A stretch of DNA of 64,000 nt from Nocardia speluncae NBRC 108251 (GTDB taxonomy: Bacteria; Actinomycetota; Actinomycetes; Mycobacteriales; Mycobacteriaceae): positions 124,001 through 188,000 of the forward strand of contig NZ_BDBZ01000018.1 of NCBI RefSeq assembly GCF_001613245.1. The letters are read 5' to 3'. The notes under the pieces were generated by a model. That model did not search any database and had not been told where the DNA came from. It saw only the letters and a list, made by a program, of their open reading frames with translations. The translations under genes and the position numbers were made by a program. Shown one piece after another: positions 17,369-25,661 of this stretch (position 1 is its first letter; every line of letters starts with the position of its first letter).

Positions 17369-18575
17369 CCCGGGAAACCGCCCGGCCCGCCCAGATGGTC
17401 CAGGCGTACAGCGCGAGCACCCCGATCACATCGACAGCGCCCAGCCACGACCACACCCCCCACCGCGAAATCGTCCAGATCGAATCCTGCAGGAACGACA
17501 GCACCCACGGCGCGCCCACCAAGGTGGTGACCAGCCAGTACCCGGCCAGGATCTTCGCCCCGGCCACCTCCCGGAACGGTCCGTAGAGCAGCCAGAGGAC
17601 CGTCGGCAGCAGCCAGCCCCAGTGATGCGACCAGGAGATCGGCGATATCAGCAGGCCGAACAACTGCACGATCAGCACGGTACCCAGCAGATCATCGCGG
17701 CGCAGCGCTCGCCAGGCGAACCAGCCCAGTGCCGCCATCACCGCTGCGCCGGCGATCCACCACGGCCCGGTGCCGACATCGCTGCCCAGTATCCGGCTCA
17801 GCGCCCCGCGTAGCGACTGATTCCACACCGACCCCACCGGGCCGATCCGGTCGGCATCACCGAGCAGGGTGCCGAAGTAGCGGCGGGTCTCCTCGGAATT
17901 GATCAGGAAACTGCCGCCCACGGTCAGGCCGAAGGCCGCTGCCGACCAGGCTGCCGCGAGCCAGCGGCGCCGCGCCAGGAAATACAGGCCGCTGATCGCC
18001 GGTGTGAGCTTGATCCCGGCGACCACCCCGACCAGTGTCCCCGAGACCCACCACCGGGTACTGCGGACGGCGAGCATCACCCCGAGCATCAGGAAGACGT
18101 TGACCTGTCCGTAGTCGATTGTGGTGCGCACCGGCTCGAACCACAGGCCCACCGCCGTCCACGCCACGGTGGCGGCCCGCCAGCGTGGCTCGGTGAGCGC
18201 CCGGGGGCCCAGGACCAATTCGAACGCGAGACGCACCACCCAGTACAGGGCGCCGACGATCGCGAACAACCAGAGCACCGCGACCGCGGTGAACGGCAGG
18301 AAATGCAGCGGGAAGAAGACGACCGCGGCGAACGGCGGATACGTGAAGGGCAGCGGGAAATCCGGGGTCTTCTCGGCGTAGGTGAAATCGTAGAGACGGT
18401 CGGTGAGCAGCGACGCCGAACCGTCCACGTAGACGTGCAGATCCACCAGGTTCATACCGTTGGGGGTCAGCAGCATCCACAGCAGGCGCACCGCCACGCT
18501 GATCGCCAGCGCCGCCAGGGCCAGGCGAAACGGTGTGAACCCCCGAAGGTCGGTCCGGGCGCTGGGCTGATTCAA
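17313..18575 (-). CDS. pimE: PimE, polyprenol-phosphate-mannose alpha-1,2-mannosyltransferase
   Basis: 420 residues, GT87-type membrane glycosyltransferase with about ten helices. The acidic loop after helix one, NLVDLHVYVDG, supplies the Asp candidates for catalysis. In mycobacteria PimE adds the fifth mannose when making polar PIMs on the outer leaflet. The frame has no ATG or GTG near its beginning and appears to use TTG at 18575, giving MNQPSARTD. The 3' end overlaps phhB by 56 bp. lpqW, which interacts genetically with pimE in mycobacteria, lies nearby. Confidence 0.9.
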   Translation of the reverse strand: MNQPSARTDLRGFTPFRLALAALAISVAVRLLWMLLTPNGMNLVDLHVYVDGSASLLTDRLYDFTYAEKTPDFPLPFTYPPFAAVVFFPLHFLPFTAVAVLWLFAIVGALYWVVRLAFELVLGPRALTEPRWRAATVAWTAVGLWFEPVRTTIDYGQVNVFLMLGVMLAVRSTRWWVSGTLVGVVAGIKLTPAISGLYFLARRRWLAAAWSAAAFGLTVGGSFLINSEETRRYFGTLLGDADRIGPVGSVWNQSLRGALSRILGSDVGTGPWWIAGAAVMAALGWFAWRALRRDDLLGTVLIVQLFGLLISPISWSHHWGWLLPTVLWLLYGPFREVAGAKILAGYWLVTTLVGAPWVLSFLQDSIWTISRWGVWSWLGAVDVIGVLALYAWTIWAGRAVSRVNAPPADLSPGPAPRPVP

Positions 18576-18947
18576 GACATGGGCTTTCGAGTCGGTCCGG
18601 GTCGGCGGCCGGACCCGGCGCGGCGGCAGGTGTTTCCGGCGCGGAATACATTAACCCGACCGTGCCGGGGCGCTGTGCGACCGGTTACCTCGATCGTTCG
18701 CCGGTGTCGGCGAGCCGAGGAGGACGGTGTCCGGATCAGGGGGCTCCCGCGCGACACACATACACATTCGACTCAAATTTCACACATGTCACAATGGTTG
18801 CCCGCTACTGTCTGGTATCACAGTGAAATAGGGGTCGCAATCGCTACCCCGGTGCTGTACAACGCGCGCCAGTGTCCTTAGAGTGACCCCGAAACGACGG
18901 CTTTTCAGCGTCGCCCAGATGTACCCGAGGTAAGGACGGCTAGACCA
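18576..18947. other. 372-bp intergenic region between pimE and the Rv1157c-like gene
   Basis: It has two divergent starts at its ends. An A/T-rich stretch (about 18755-18790) in otherwise GC-rich DNA is the likely promoter zone. Small hairpins are present: CCGGGTC/GACCCGG at 18597-18618 near pimE, and GGGGT-N10-ACCCC around 18834. AAGGACGG near 18932 is the ribosome site for the rightward GTG at 18948. I see no convincing ORF or known riboswitch. Confidence 0.5.
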
Positions 18948-19739
18948 GTGCTTCGCACCCGAGGATCGCGGATCGCAATGTCCGCGCTCGCCATTGCGGC
19001 CGGCGCCTCCCTCGTGGCGCCCGCGACGGCCGTCGCGGCCCCGGCCACCGAGGCGTCGGTGAACAGCGTCCCGATGGTCCCCGAAGGGGTCCCGGTCGAC
19101 GTTCTCGCCGCGCTGGCCCCGGTCATCGTCAACCCACCGGCGGCGCCCATCGCGCAGGACATCGCCGCACCGGGTAGCCCCCAGGCCGCGATCCTGGCCC
19201 AGGCCCGTGCCCTGCTGGACACGGTGAATCTGCCCCCGCAGATCAAATCGACCCTCGATCGGGTCATCACCTTCCTGGACGGAAGCGGTGGCGGCGGCCC
19301 CGATATCCCGGAATCCGGCCCGGTGATCGCCCAGTTCCTCTACCCGACGATCGGTAAGGGCTGCATCGCCCCGTCCGGTGATTCCGTCGGCACGGCCCTC
19401 GCGGTTCCCGGCCCGGCACAGCTGCCGCCGCCCGGCCCGGCCGCCGGCCAGACGGGATTCGTGTTCACCGCGCTCGGCACCGAACACCCCACGGCCGAAC
19501 AGCCGCAGCCGATGACGGTGCAGTGGCGCAATATCGATACCGGCGCCGTCGGCACCGAGGTACTCACCGACGAAGCGAAGATCAACCCCGACGGTCCCGC
19601 GACGCTTTCGGCGATCGCGAACACCGGCACCGGGCGCGTAGTCGCGGTCATCGGCGGCGGGCTCACCACCCAAGCCACCGAAACCGAGGCGCGTACCTGC
19701 TCGTTCGCCCCGACCCTGGGCTTCTTCACCGTCGGCTGA
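18948..19739 (+). CDS. Secreted Ala/Pro-rich protein (Rv1157c-like)
   Basis: 263 residues from the GTG at 18948. A Sec signal (IAMSALAIAAGASLVAPATAVAAPA) is followed by a Pro/Ala-rich linker and a C-terminal compact part with two Cys (GKGCIAP and ARTCSF), which could form one disulfide. No enzyme motif. Position beside pimE matches Rv1157c of M. tuberculosis as I recall. A strong hairpin follows the stop at 19752-19787. Confidence 0.82.
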   Translation: MLRTRGSRIAMSALAIAAGASLVAPATAVAAPATEASVNSVPMVPEGVPVDVLAALAPVIVNPPAAPIAQDIAAPGSPQAAILAQARALLDTVNLPPQIKSTLDRVITFLDGSGGGGPDIPESGPVIAQFLYPTIGKGCIAPSGDSVGTALAVPGPAQLPPPGPAAGQTGFVFTALGTEHPTAEQPQPMTVQWRNIDTGAVGTEVLTDEAKINPDGPATLSAIANTGTGRVVAVIGGGLTTQATETEARTCSFAPTLGFFTVG

Positions 19740-19751
19740 AACGTGAACCCG

Positions 19752-19787
19752 CTGTATTTCCGGCGCATTCGTGCGCCGGAAATACAG
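19752..19787 (+). terminator. Perfect 16-bp hairpin with TTCG loop
   Basis: CTGTATTTCCGGCGCA pairs without error with TGCGCCGGAAATACAG around a TTCG loop. It starts 12 bp after the exported-protein stop (19739) and ends 24 bp before the repeat-protein gene. No T-run follows, so it would be a non-canonical terminator, a transcript-stabilising 3' structure, or an attenuator for the next gene. It is symmetric and could act on both strands. Confidence 0.72.
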
Positions 19788-19811
19788 GCCCGACTGTGGT
19801 AGACCGGGAAT

Positions 19812-20159
19812 ATGGCGACTGTCGAGCATTCGCACAGGTCGATCCGGAGTCGGCGCGCGCCGCGGTCGATCCTTTCCATCAGATCCGAGGGGTCGATCCT
19901 GTCGATCGGATCGGCGTATTCCATCCTGTCCATCGGCAGTGCCGGATCGGTACTGTCGATCGGTTCGATCGGATCCTTCGGATCGCTCATCTCCAGCGGG
20001 TCGTTCCTGAGCCTCGGTTCGGCGCTGTCCGGACTGTCGCGCTGGTCACTGCTGTCGTGGATGGGCAACCATTCGAGCCCGGACGAACGACCCGGGCTGC
20101 GGGTGGTCGCGGACGAACCCGACCTCCGGGTCGCCCCGACCTGCCACTGCCAAACCTGA
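19812..20159 (+). CDS. Nonapeptide-repeat protein (SILSIGSxG units)
   Basis: 115 residues. Residues 19-72 are six consecutive nine-residue units with consensus S-[IVF]-L-S-I-G-S-x-G (SILSIRSEG, SILSIGSAY, SILSIGSAG, SVLSIGSIG, SFGSLISSG, SFLSLGSAL). A Trp-containing cap (LSRWSLLSWMG) and a polar tail ending CHCQT follow. The N-terminus is basic, HRSIRSRRAPR. There is no signal peptide. The DNA repeats as 27-bp near-copies. The regular Leu/Ile and Gly/Ser spacing suggests a beta-solenoid or a Gly-zipper-like membrane element. Function unknown. Confidence 0.75.
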   Translation: MATVEHSHRSIRSRRAPRSILSIRSEGSILSIGSAYSILSIGSAGSVLSIGSIGSFGSLISSGSFLSLGSALSGLSRWSLLSWMGNHSSPDERPGLRVVADEPDLRVAPTCHCQT

Positions 20160-20189
20160 GCTGTGTTATTTGCGGCGCCGCGAGGTGGG

Positions 20190-21851
20190 TCAGAGATCCG
20201 GGGTGACCTTCTCGATCAGGGGGCGGACCTGGTCGAGGGGGATGTCCGGGATCGAATAGACCTTTTTACCGGCGGCGGTGGCTGCCGAGAGGGTGGCCAA
20301 GCCGGCGCGGCGCTGCCAGAAGGTCTGCCGGACCGTCCAGCCGATGATCCCGGGAGCTTCCAGGCAGGAGCGTTCTCGGTCGAGGGAGCCGGATCGGACC
20401 ACCAGCCAGGTGGGTGCGCCGGATTCCGCGGGGAGGACCGCGTGGCCGAGGCCGCGGTAACGGTCTTCGGCGAGCAGCGCGCCGATCGGGATCAGTGCAA
20501 CCGGGATCAGCCACCACCACGCCGCGACCTGCCAGCCGGCAGCCGTGGGAATTGCCAGTGCCACCAGGAGCAGGGGCGCGGGCCAGCCCGCCCGGATATG
20601 GCGGCGGCGGCGGGCCGCCGGCCCGTGCTGGGTGAGCCGGACCCGGGCGGGCGCCTGAAGATGCTGTAGCGCGGCGGGATCCGGGTCGTGCTGATCACGC
20701 CGGGGGCGGAGCAGGTCGGCGAGGGTGCGTTCGACAGCCGGCCGGGGCGACTGCGGCAGAATTTTCTGTCTGGGGTTCTCGCCGGTCATGATCGCTTCGA
20801 GCTGGGCGGCGCCGGCCGAACGCAACAACAGCGGTTCGATGATCGTGGCACCGCGCAACCGGGCCGTATCGAGGGTGATCTGCCGAAGCGTGAACAGGCC
20901 GCGCCGGACCTGCAGTGTGCTGCCGTAATCGGTGACCCGCAGCCCGAAATACGTGATCAGATAGTGCGCACAGGCCGCCACGCTGACCACCACCACGAGG
21001 ACGGCCAGGAACAGCACGCCGAGGATGATCAGTGCCGCGACGCCGACACCGCGCACCGTATCCACGGTCTCCCTGTCGACCCGGATTTCGGTGGAACCCA
21101 AGCCGAACTGGGCGGCGATACCGATGGCGGAAGCGGCGAGGGCGAACCCGGTCAGCGACAGCGGCGCGTAGCGCACCCACTCCGCCCGCCAATGCCCGAT
21201 TTCGCGACCCACTGCGGTATCGGTTCCGCGGTCCGCCGCGGAATCGATACCGTCACCCGTCACCGCGCGCGTGTGGCCACTATCCGCGCCGGTGGGTTTC
21301 GGGTCGAGTGCGGATGCTCCGGGGCCGTCGGCAGAGATATGGGGCCGCCGTGTGTGCGCGAGCAGTTCGGTACGCAGCGGGCGCACCTGATCGGCGGCCA
21401 GCGCATCGAGAGTGAACCGATCGTCGGCTCCGGCTTCCTGTCCGGTACCGAGCACCACCGCGGCCAGGCCCAGGATCCGGTGGAGCGGGTCGGCCTCGAT
21501 ATCGACCGAACGTATCCTGGCCCGCGGCACCGATAATCGTTTCCGCTGGATCACGCCGGTGCGGAGTTCGACGTGGGTGGGACTCATCCGGTAGGTGGTG
21601 GTGAACCAGAGCGCGAGACCGTACGGCACGACGATGATCGGCGCCAGCAGACCCCACAGCGGATTCCCCGAGCCGATACCGAGCAGCGCGCCGCCGATCA
21701 CCGCCGGAAAGAACTTCATGATCGCTTGCACCGGATGCACCAGCAGCATGCGGCGGTCGAGACGCAACCATGGTCCTTCGCCGGTGGTCACCCCCGGCGG
21801 CGCGCCGGTATCGGGGGCGGCTGTCGGCCGATCCTCGGCCGCGTCGCTCAT
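20190..21851 (-). CDS. Membrane protein with bacterial PH (YdbT-like) domains
   Basis: 553 residues from the ATG at 21851. Helix pairs are each followed by PH-like YdbS/T segments: YRMSPTHVELRTGVIQRKRLSVPRARIRSVDI in the first unit, a middle unit (RVTDYGSTLQVRRGLFTLRQITLD) and a third C-terminal unit. Function of these DUF304-type proteins is unknown; some protect against secreted bacteriocins or shape the membrane. The start overlaps the stop of the next PH gene as ATGA. The frame stays open upstream but that part is only shadow of the neighbouring gene. Confidence 0.87.
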   Translation of the reverse strand: MSDAAEDRPTAAPDTGAPPGVTTGEGPWLRLDRRMLLVHPVQAIMKFFPAVIGGALLGIGSGNPLWGLLAPIIVVPYGLALWFTTTYRMSPTHVELRTGVIQRKRLSVPRARIRSVDIEADPLHRILGLAAVVLGTGQEAGADDRFTLDALAADQVRPLRTELLAHTRRPHISADGPGASALDPKPTGADSGHTRAVTGDGIDSAADRGTDTAVGREIGHWRAEWVRYAPLSLTGFALAASAIGIAAQFGLGSTEIRVDRETVDTVRGVGVAALIILGVLFLAVLVVVVSVAACAHYLITYFGLRVTDYGSTLQVRRGLFTLRQITLDTARLRGATIIEPLLLRSAGAAQLEAIMTGENPRQKILPQSPRPAVERTLADLLRPRRDQHDPDPAALQHLQAPARVRLTQHGPAARRRRHIRAGWPAPLLLVALAIPTAAGWQVAAWWWLIPVALIPIGALLAEDRYRGLGHAVLPAESGAPTWLVVRSGSLDRERSCLEAPGIIGWTVRQTFWQRRAGLATLSAATAAGKKVYSIPDIPLDQVRPLIEKVTPDL

Positions 21852-22360
21852 GTCGCGTCCCCACGGTGCCGGGCCGCGATCTCGGTCAATTGCGCCACCG
21901 TCTTCTCGGCGAGCGCCCGGTCGAGCAACCCGATCCGGACAGCGCCCGCCGAGGAAGCCGTGGTGACGGTGATCGTCGAGAGCCCGAGCAGCCGCTCCAG
22001 CGGGCCGCGTTCGGTATCCACGGTCTGCACCCGGGAAATCGGCGCGACCCGGCTCTCCAGGGACAACCAGCCCACCCGGCTGTACACCGCCTCGTCGGTC
22101 ACCTCCCAGCGGTGCACCCGAAACCGCCATCGGGGCACTACGATCGTCGCCAGCACGGCCACGGGAACCACGACCACCGCTACGGCTACGTGCCAGGAGC
22201 GGCGATCCGGATCGACAACAGCCCAGGCCACCAGCGCGGCGATAAGGACCAGCCAGGTCAGGGCGATTTCCACCGTCCACAACGTCTTCGCGCGGGGACT
22301 GGGCCGCCGAGCGGGATCGAGTAGCGGATCGGTGGACCTGGGCGGGCTGTCCGGCGACAT
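21848..22360 (-). CDS. Membrane protein with one PH (YdbS-like) domain
   Basis: 170 residues from the ATG at 22360. Two helices (VEIALTWLVLIAALVAWAVV, VAVAVVVVPVAVLATIVV) precede a PH-like domain (WEVTDEAVYSRVGWLSLESRVAPISRVQTVD). It is followed by the larger PH protein with a 4-bp ATGA overlap, matching the YdbS-YdbT pairing of other bacteria. The two probably form one membrane complex. Divergent from fbiC. Confidence 0.87.
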   Translation of the reverse strand: MSPDSPPRSTDPLLDPARRPSPRAKTLWTVEIALTWLVLIAALVAWAVVDPDRRSWHVAVAVVVVPVAVLATIVVPRWRFRVHRWEVTDEAVYSRVGWLSLESRVAPISRVQTVDTERGPLERLLGLSTITVTTASSAGAVRIGLLDRALAEKTVAQLTEIAARHRGDAT

Positions 22361-22514
22361 GTATTCATGGTCGCACGCTTGTTCGGTGTTTCGGGTCGGA
22401 CAAGATCGAACGGCGGCCCGGCGGTCCCCGCGTACGGCTGCGACCTGCACGGAATAGCCCGCGATACAGCGAGGTTGTGAACGCTCGACGACCTGGGAGG
22501 AGACAGTTCCGGAT

Positions 22515-25103
22515 GTGTACCGCATGATCGAGGGCGTGACCGAACTACCCGAACCGACCGTCCCGACCCCCGTGCCCACGCCGTCCGCGATGCGACGGGC
22601 GCTGCGCCGGGCCCGCGACGGGGTCACGTTGAACGCCGACGAAGCCACCGTGCTGCTGCACGCCCGCGACGACGATCTGGCAGATCTCTGCCACAGCGCC
22701 GCCCGGGTGCGCGACGCCGGTCTCGAATCGGCCGGGCGACCGGCCACCATCAGCTACTCGCGCAATGTCTTCATCCCGCTCACCCACCTGTGCCGGGACA
22801 CCTGTCACTACTGCACATTCGTCACCGTGCCCGGCAAATTGCGCGCACAGGGGCGCGGGATGTTCCTCGAACCCGACGAGGTGCTCGAGATCGCCCGGCG
22901 CGGCGCCGAACTGGGTTGTAAGGAAGCGTTGTTCACCTTGGGGGACCGCCCCGAGGCGCGCTGGCCCGAGGCCGCGCAGTGGCTCGACGAACGCGGTTAC
23001 GATTCCACGCTGGACTATCTGCGCGCGGTTTCCATCCTGGTGCTCGAGGAGACCGGTCTGCTGCCGCATCTGAATCCCGGGGTGATGTCCTGGGAAGAGA
23101 TCTCCCGTTTGAAGCCGGTCGCCCAGTCGATGGGGATGATGCTGGAGACCACCGCGACCCGGCTGTTCACCGAGAAGGGCAACTGCCATTACGGCAGCCC
23201 CGACAAGGACCCGGCGGTACGGTTGCGCGCGATCACCGACGCCGGCCGGCTCTCTGTGCCCTACACCACCGGAATCCTGGTGGGTATCGGGGAAACCATG
23301 GCCGAGCGGGCGGATACGATCCTGGCGATCCGCAAACAGCACAAGGCTTTCGGCCATATCCAGGAAGTCATCGTGCAGAACTTCCGGGCCAAGGACGATA
23401 CCGCCATGCGGCACGCCCCCGACGCCGATATGTCCGAATTCCTGGCCACCATCGCGGTGACGCGGCTGCTGCTCGGCCCGGATGTCGCGGTGCAGGCGCC
23501 ACCGAACCTGGTATCCGGTGCAGAATGCCGGGCACTGCTCGCGGCCGGAATCGATGATTGGGGCGGCGTCTCGCCTGTCACGCCCGATCACGTCAACCCG
23601 GAACGGCCGTGGCCCAACCTCGATACGCTGGCCGAGCTCACTGCGAGCGCCGGATTCGAGCTGGTGGAACGTACTTCCGCGCATCCGAAGTATGTCCGCG
23701 CCGGTAACCCCTGGATCGACCCGCGGATCGGCGTCCACGTCGCCGCGCTCACCGATCCGGAGACCGGGCTGGCGAAGGCCGGTGCGCTACCGGCCGGGCT
23801 GCCCTGGCAGGAACCCGACGAATCCTGGGAGTCCGTGGGCCGGACGGACCTGAACACCGCCATCGACACCGCCGGTCGCAATACCGATACCCGCAGCGAT
23901 ATCGACAACGCGTTCGGCGATTGGGACACCATCCGCGAACAGGCCCGTGATCTCGCCGCCGTGCCACAGCGGCTGGATGCCGATGTCCTGGATGCGCTGC
24001 GTGCCGCCGAGAAGGATCCGGCCGGCCTCACCGATGCCCAATACCTGGCGTTGGCGACCGCGGACGGGCCCGACCTCGAAGCCGTCGCCGGTCTGGCGGA
24101 TCAGTTGCGCCGCGATGTCTGCGGCGACGATGTGACCTATGTGGTGAACCGGAATATCAACTTCACCAATATCTGCTACACCGGTTGCCGGTTCTGTGCG
24201 TTCGCGCAGCGCAAAGGCGACGCCGACGCGTTCACCCTCAGCACCGACGAGGTCGCCGACCGGGCCTGGGAGGCGCATGTGGACGGCGCGACCGAGGTCT
24301 GTATGCAGGGCGGTATCGACCCCGACCTGCCGGTCACCGGGTACGCGGATCTGGTGCGGGCGGTGAAGGCCCGCGTGCCGTCGATGCATGTACACGCGTT
24401 CAGTCCGATGGAAATCGTCAACGGTGCCTCCCGCGGCGGTGAAAGCATCCGCGATTGGCTGACGGCATTGCGGGAAGCCGGGCTCGGCACTATTCCCGGT
24501 ACGGCCGCCGAAATCCTCGACGACGAGGTCCGCTGGGTGCTCACCAAGGGCAAGCTGCCGGCGTCGGCCTGGATCGACGTCGTCACCACCGCGCATCAGG
24601 TCGGAATCCGGTCGAGTTCGACCATGATGTACGGGCATGTCGACAATCCGAGCCACTGGGTGGGGCATCTGCGCGTACTGCGCGGTATCCAGGACGAAAC
24701 CGGCGGTTTCACCGAATTCGTGCTGCTGCCGTTCGTGCATCAGAGCGCCCCGCTCTACCTCGCCGGCGCCTCCCGCCCAGGGCCCACCAACCGCGACAAC
24801 CGCGCCGCGCACGCCCTGGCCCGGATCATGCTGCACGGGCGGATCCACAACATCCAGACCAGCTGGGTGAAGCTCGGCACCACCGGAACCCGGGTGATGC
24901 TGCGCAGCGGCGCCAACGACCTCGGCGGCACCTTGATGGAGGAAACCATCTCCCGGATGGCCGGCTCCCAGCACGGTTCGGCGAAAACGGTGGCCGAACT
25001 GACCGACATAGCCGAAGGTATCGGCCGCCCGGTCCGCGAACGCACCACCACCTACGGGGTCCCTCCGAGCCGCGGCCCGGTCCCCGGCCTCGAACTGGTC
25101 TGA
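22515..25103 (+). CDS. fbiC: FbiC, 7,8-didemethyl-8-hydroxy-5-deazariboflavin (F0) synthase
   Basis: 862 residues, the fused two-radical-SAM form typical of actinomycetes. The N-terminal CofG part has the cluster motif CRDTCHYC near residue 94. The C-terminal CofH part has CYTGCRFC near residue 557. Together they build F0, the deazaflavin core of F420, from tyrosine and a ribityl-uracil. The GTG at 22515 lies 11 bp after GGGAGGAGA; ATG 22524 and GTG 22536 are alternatives. It ends at a strong terminator (25118-25160). Confidence 0.97.
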   Translation: MYRMIEGVTELPEPTVPTPVPTPSAMRRALRRARDGVTLNADEATVLLHARDDDLADLCHSAARVRDAGLESAGRPATISYSRNVFIPLTHLCRDTCHYCTFVTVPGKLRAQGRGMFLEPDEVLEIARRGAELGCKEALFTLGDRPEARWPEAAQWLDERGYDSTLDYLRAVSILVLEETGLLPHLNPGVMSWEEISRLKPVAQSMGMMLETTATRLFTEKGNCHYGSPDKDPAVRLRAITDAGRLSVPYTTGILVGIGETMAERADTILAIRKQHKAFGHIQEVIVQNFRAKDDTAMRHAPDADMSEFLATIAVTRLLLGPDVAVQAPPNLVSGAECRALLAAGIDDWGGVSPVTPDHVNPERPWPNLDTLAELTASAGFELVERTSAHPKYVRAGNPWIDPRIGVHVAALTDPETGLAKAGALPAGLPWQEPDESWESVGRTDLNTAIDTAGRNTDTRSDIDNAFGDWDTIREQARDLAAVPQRLDADVLDALRAAEKDPAGLTDAQYLALATADGPDLEAVAGLADQLRRDVCGDDVTYVVNRNINFTNICYTGCRFCAFAQRKGDADAFTLSTDEVADRAWEAHVDGATEVCMQGGIDPDLPVTGYADLVRAVKARVPSMHVHAFSPMEIVNGASRGGESIRDWLTALREAGLGTIPGTAAEILDDEVRWVLTKGKLPASAWIDVVTTAHQVGIRSSSTMMYGHVDNPSHWVGHLRVLRGIQDETGGFTEFVLLPFVHQSAPLYLAGASRPGPTNRDNRAAHALARIMLHGRIHNIQTSWVKLGTTGTRVMLRSGANDLGGTLMEETISRMAGSQHGSAKTVAELTDIAEGIGRPVRERTTTYGVPPSRGPVPGLELV

Positions 25104-25117
25104 GGAGGGTAGTCGGC

Positions 25118-25160
25118 GGAGGGCAGTCGGCGGAGGCCGGCCGGCCTCGAACTGCCCTCC
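25118..25160 (+). terminator. Terminator after fbiC: nested palindrome
   Basis: GGAGGGCAGT (25118-25127) pairs perfectly with ACTGCCCTCC (25151-25160) and encloses a perfect 16-bp palindrome GAGGCCGG/CCGGCCTC (25133-25148). A T-rich stretch (ctactttcgactttgtt) follows. The left arm belongs to a short tandem repeat, GGAGGGYAGTCGGC, twice from 25104. It separates fbiC from fdxC. Confidence 0.72.
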
Positions 25161-25324
25161 GGCCCCTACTTTCGACTTTGTTCCACCCCGATAACAGGGC
25201 AATCGACCCTGAACCGCGTGACAGAATATTAGGACAGGCTCACCGGGGGTAGCGTTTGGGGCGCCAGGAATACTTGTGCGCGGGCGCAGTTACCCGGAGA
25301 AGAAGAAAGACTAGGAGAGCGGGA

Positions 25325-25648
25325 GTGACCTACATCATCGCCGAACCGTGCGTTGACGTGTTGGACAAGGCGTGCATCGAAGAATGCCCCGTGGATTGCA
25401 TCTACGAGGGCGGCCGGATGCTCTACATCCATCCCGACGAATGCGTTGACTGTGGTGCGTGTGAACCGGTCTGCCCGGTGGAGGCGATCTTCTACGAGGA
25501 CGACACCCCCGATCAGTGGAGCGGCTACGTGAACGCGAATGTCGATTTCTTCGACGAACTCGGTTCGCCCGGCGGCGCGACCAAGCTGGGCAAGGTCGAT
25601 TTCGATCCCCCGTTCATCAAGGCACTGCCGCCGATGACCGAGGGTTGA
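25325..25648 (+). CDS. fdxC: FdxC, 7Fe ferredoxin
   Basis: 107 residues. Cys at 9, 17, 21 and 40, 43, 46, 50 match the 3Fe-4S plus 4Fe-4S binding pattern (C-x7-C-x3-CP and C-x2-C-x2-C-x3-CP); Cys 25 is extra. The tail of ~50 residues beyond the clusters is typical of the mycobacterial FdxC group. A soluble electron carrier. It uses a GTG start after a GAGAGCGGGA stretch and lies 13 bp before dapC, so the two are co-transcribed, as in Rv1177-Rv1178. Confidence 0.96.
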   Translation: MTYIIAEPCVDVLDKACIEECPVDCIYEGGRMLYIHPDECVDCGACEPVCPVEAIFYEDDTPDQWSGYVNANVDFFDELGSPGGATKLGKVDFDPPFIKALPPMTEG

Positions 25649-25661
25649 GAGCGTTCGGTAG

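Noticed and set aside
18800-18947. Possible c-di-AMP (ydaO-type) riboswitch before the Rv1157c-like gene
   Set aside because: Only the GGGGT/ACCCC pairing was suggestive; the conserved ydaO core sequences are not present.
21852-22280. Extended N-terminus of the larger PH-domain protein
   Set aside because: The extension is an out-of-frame reading of the coupled PH gene; the ATG at 21851 gives the standard ATGA overlap.
25104-25140. Short tandem GGAGGGYAGTCGGC repeats as a CRISPR-like array
   Set aside because: Just two contiguous copies without spacers, and they form part of the fbiC terminator.
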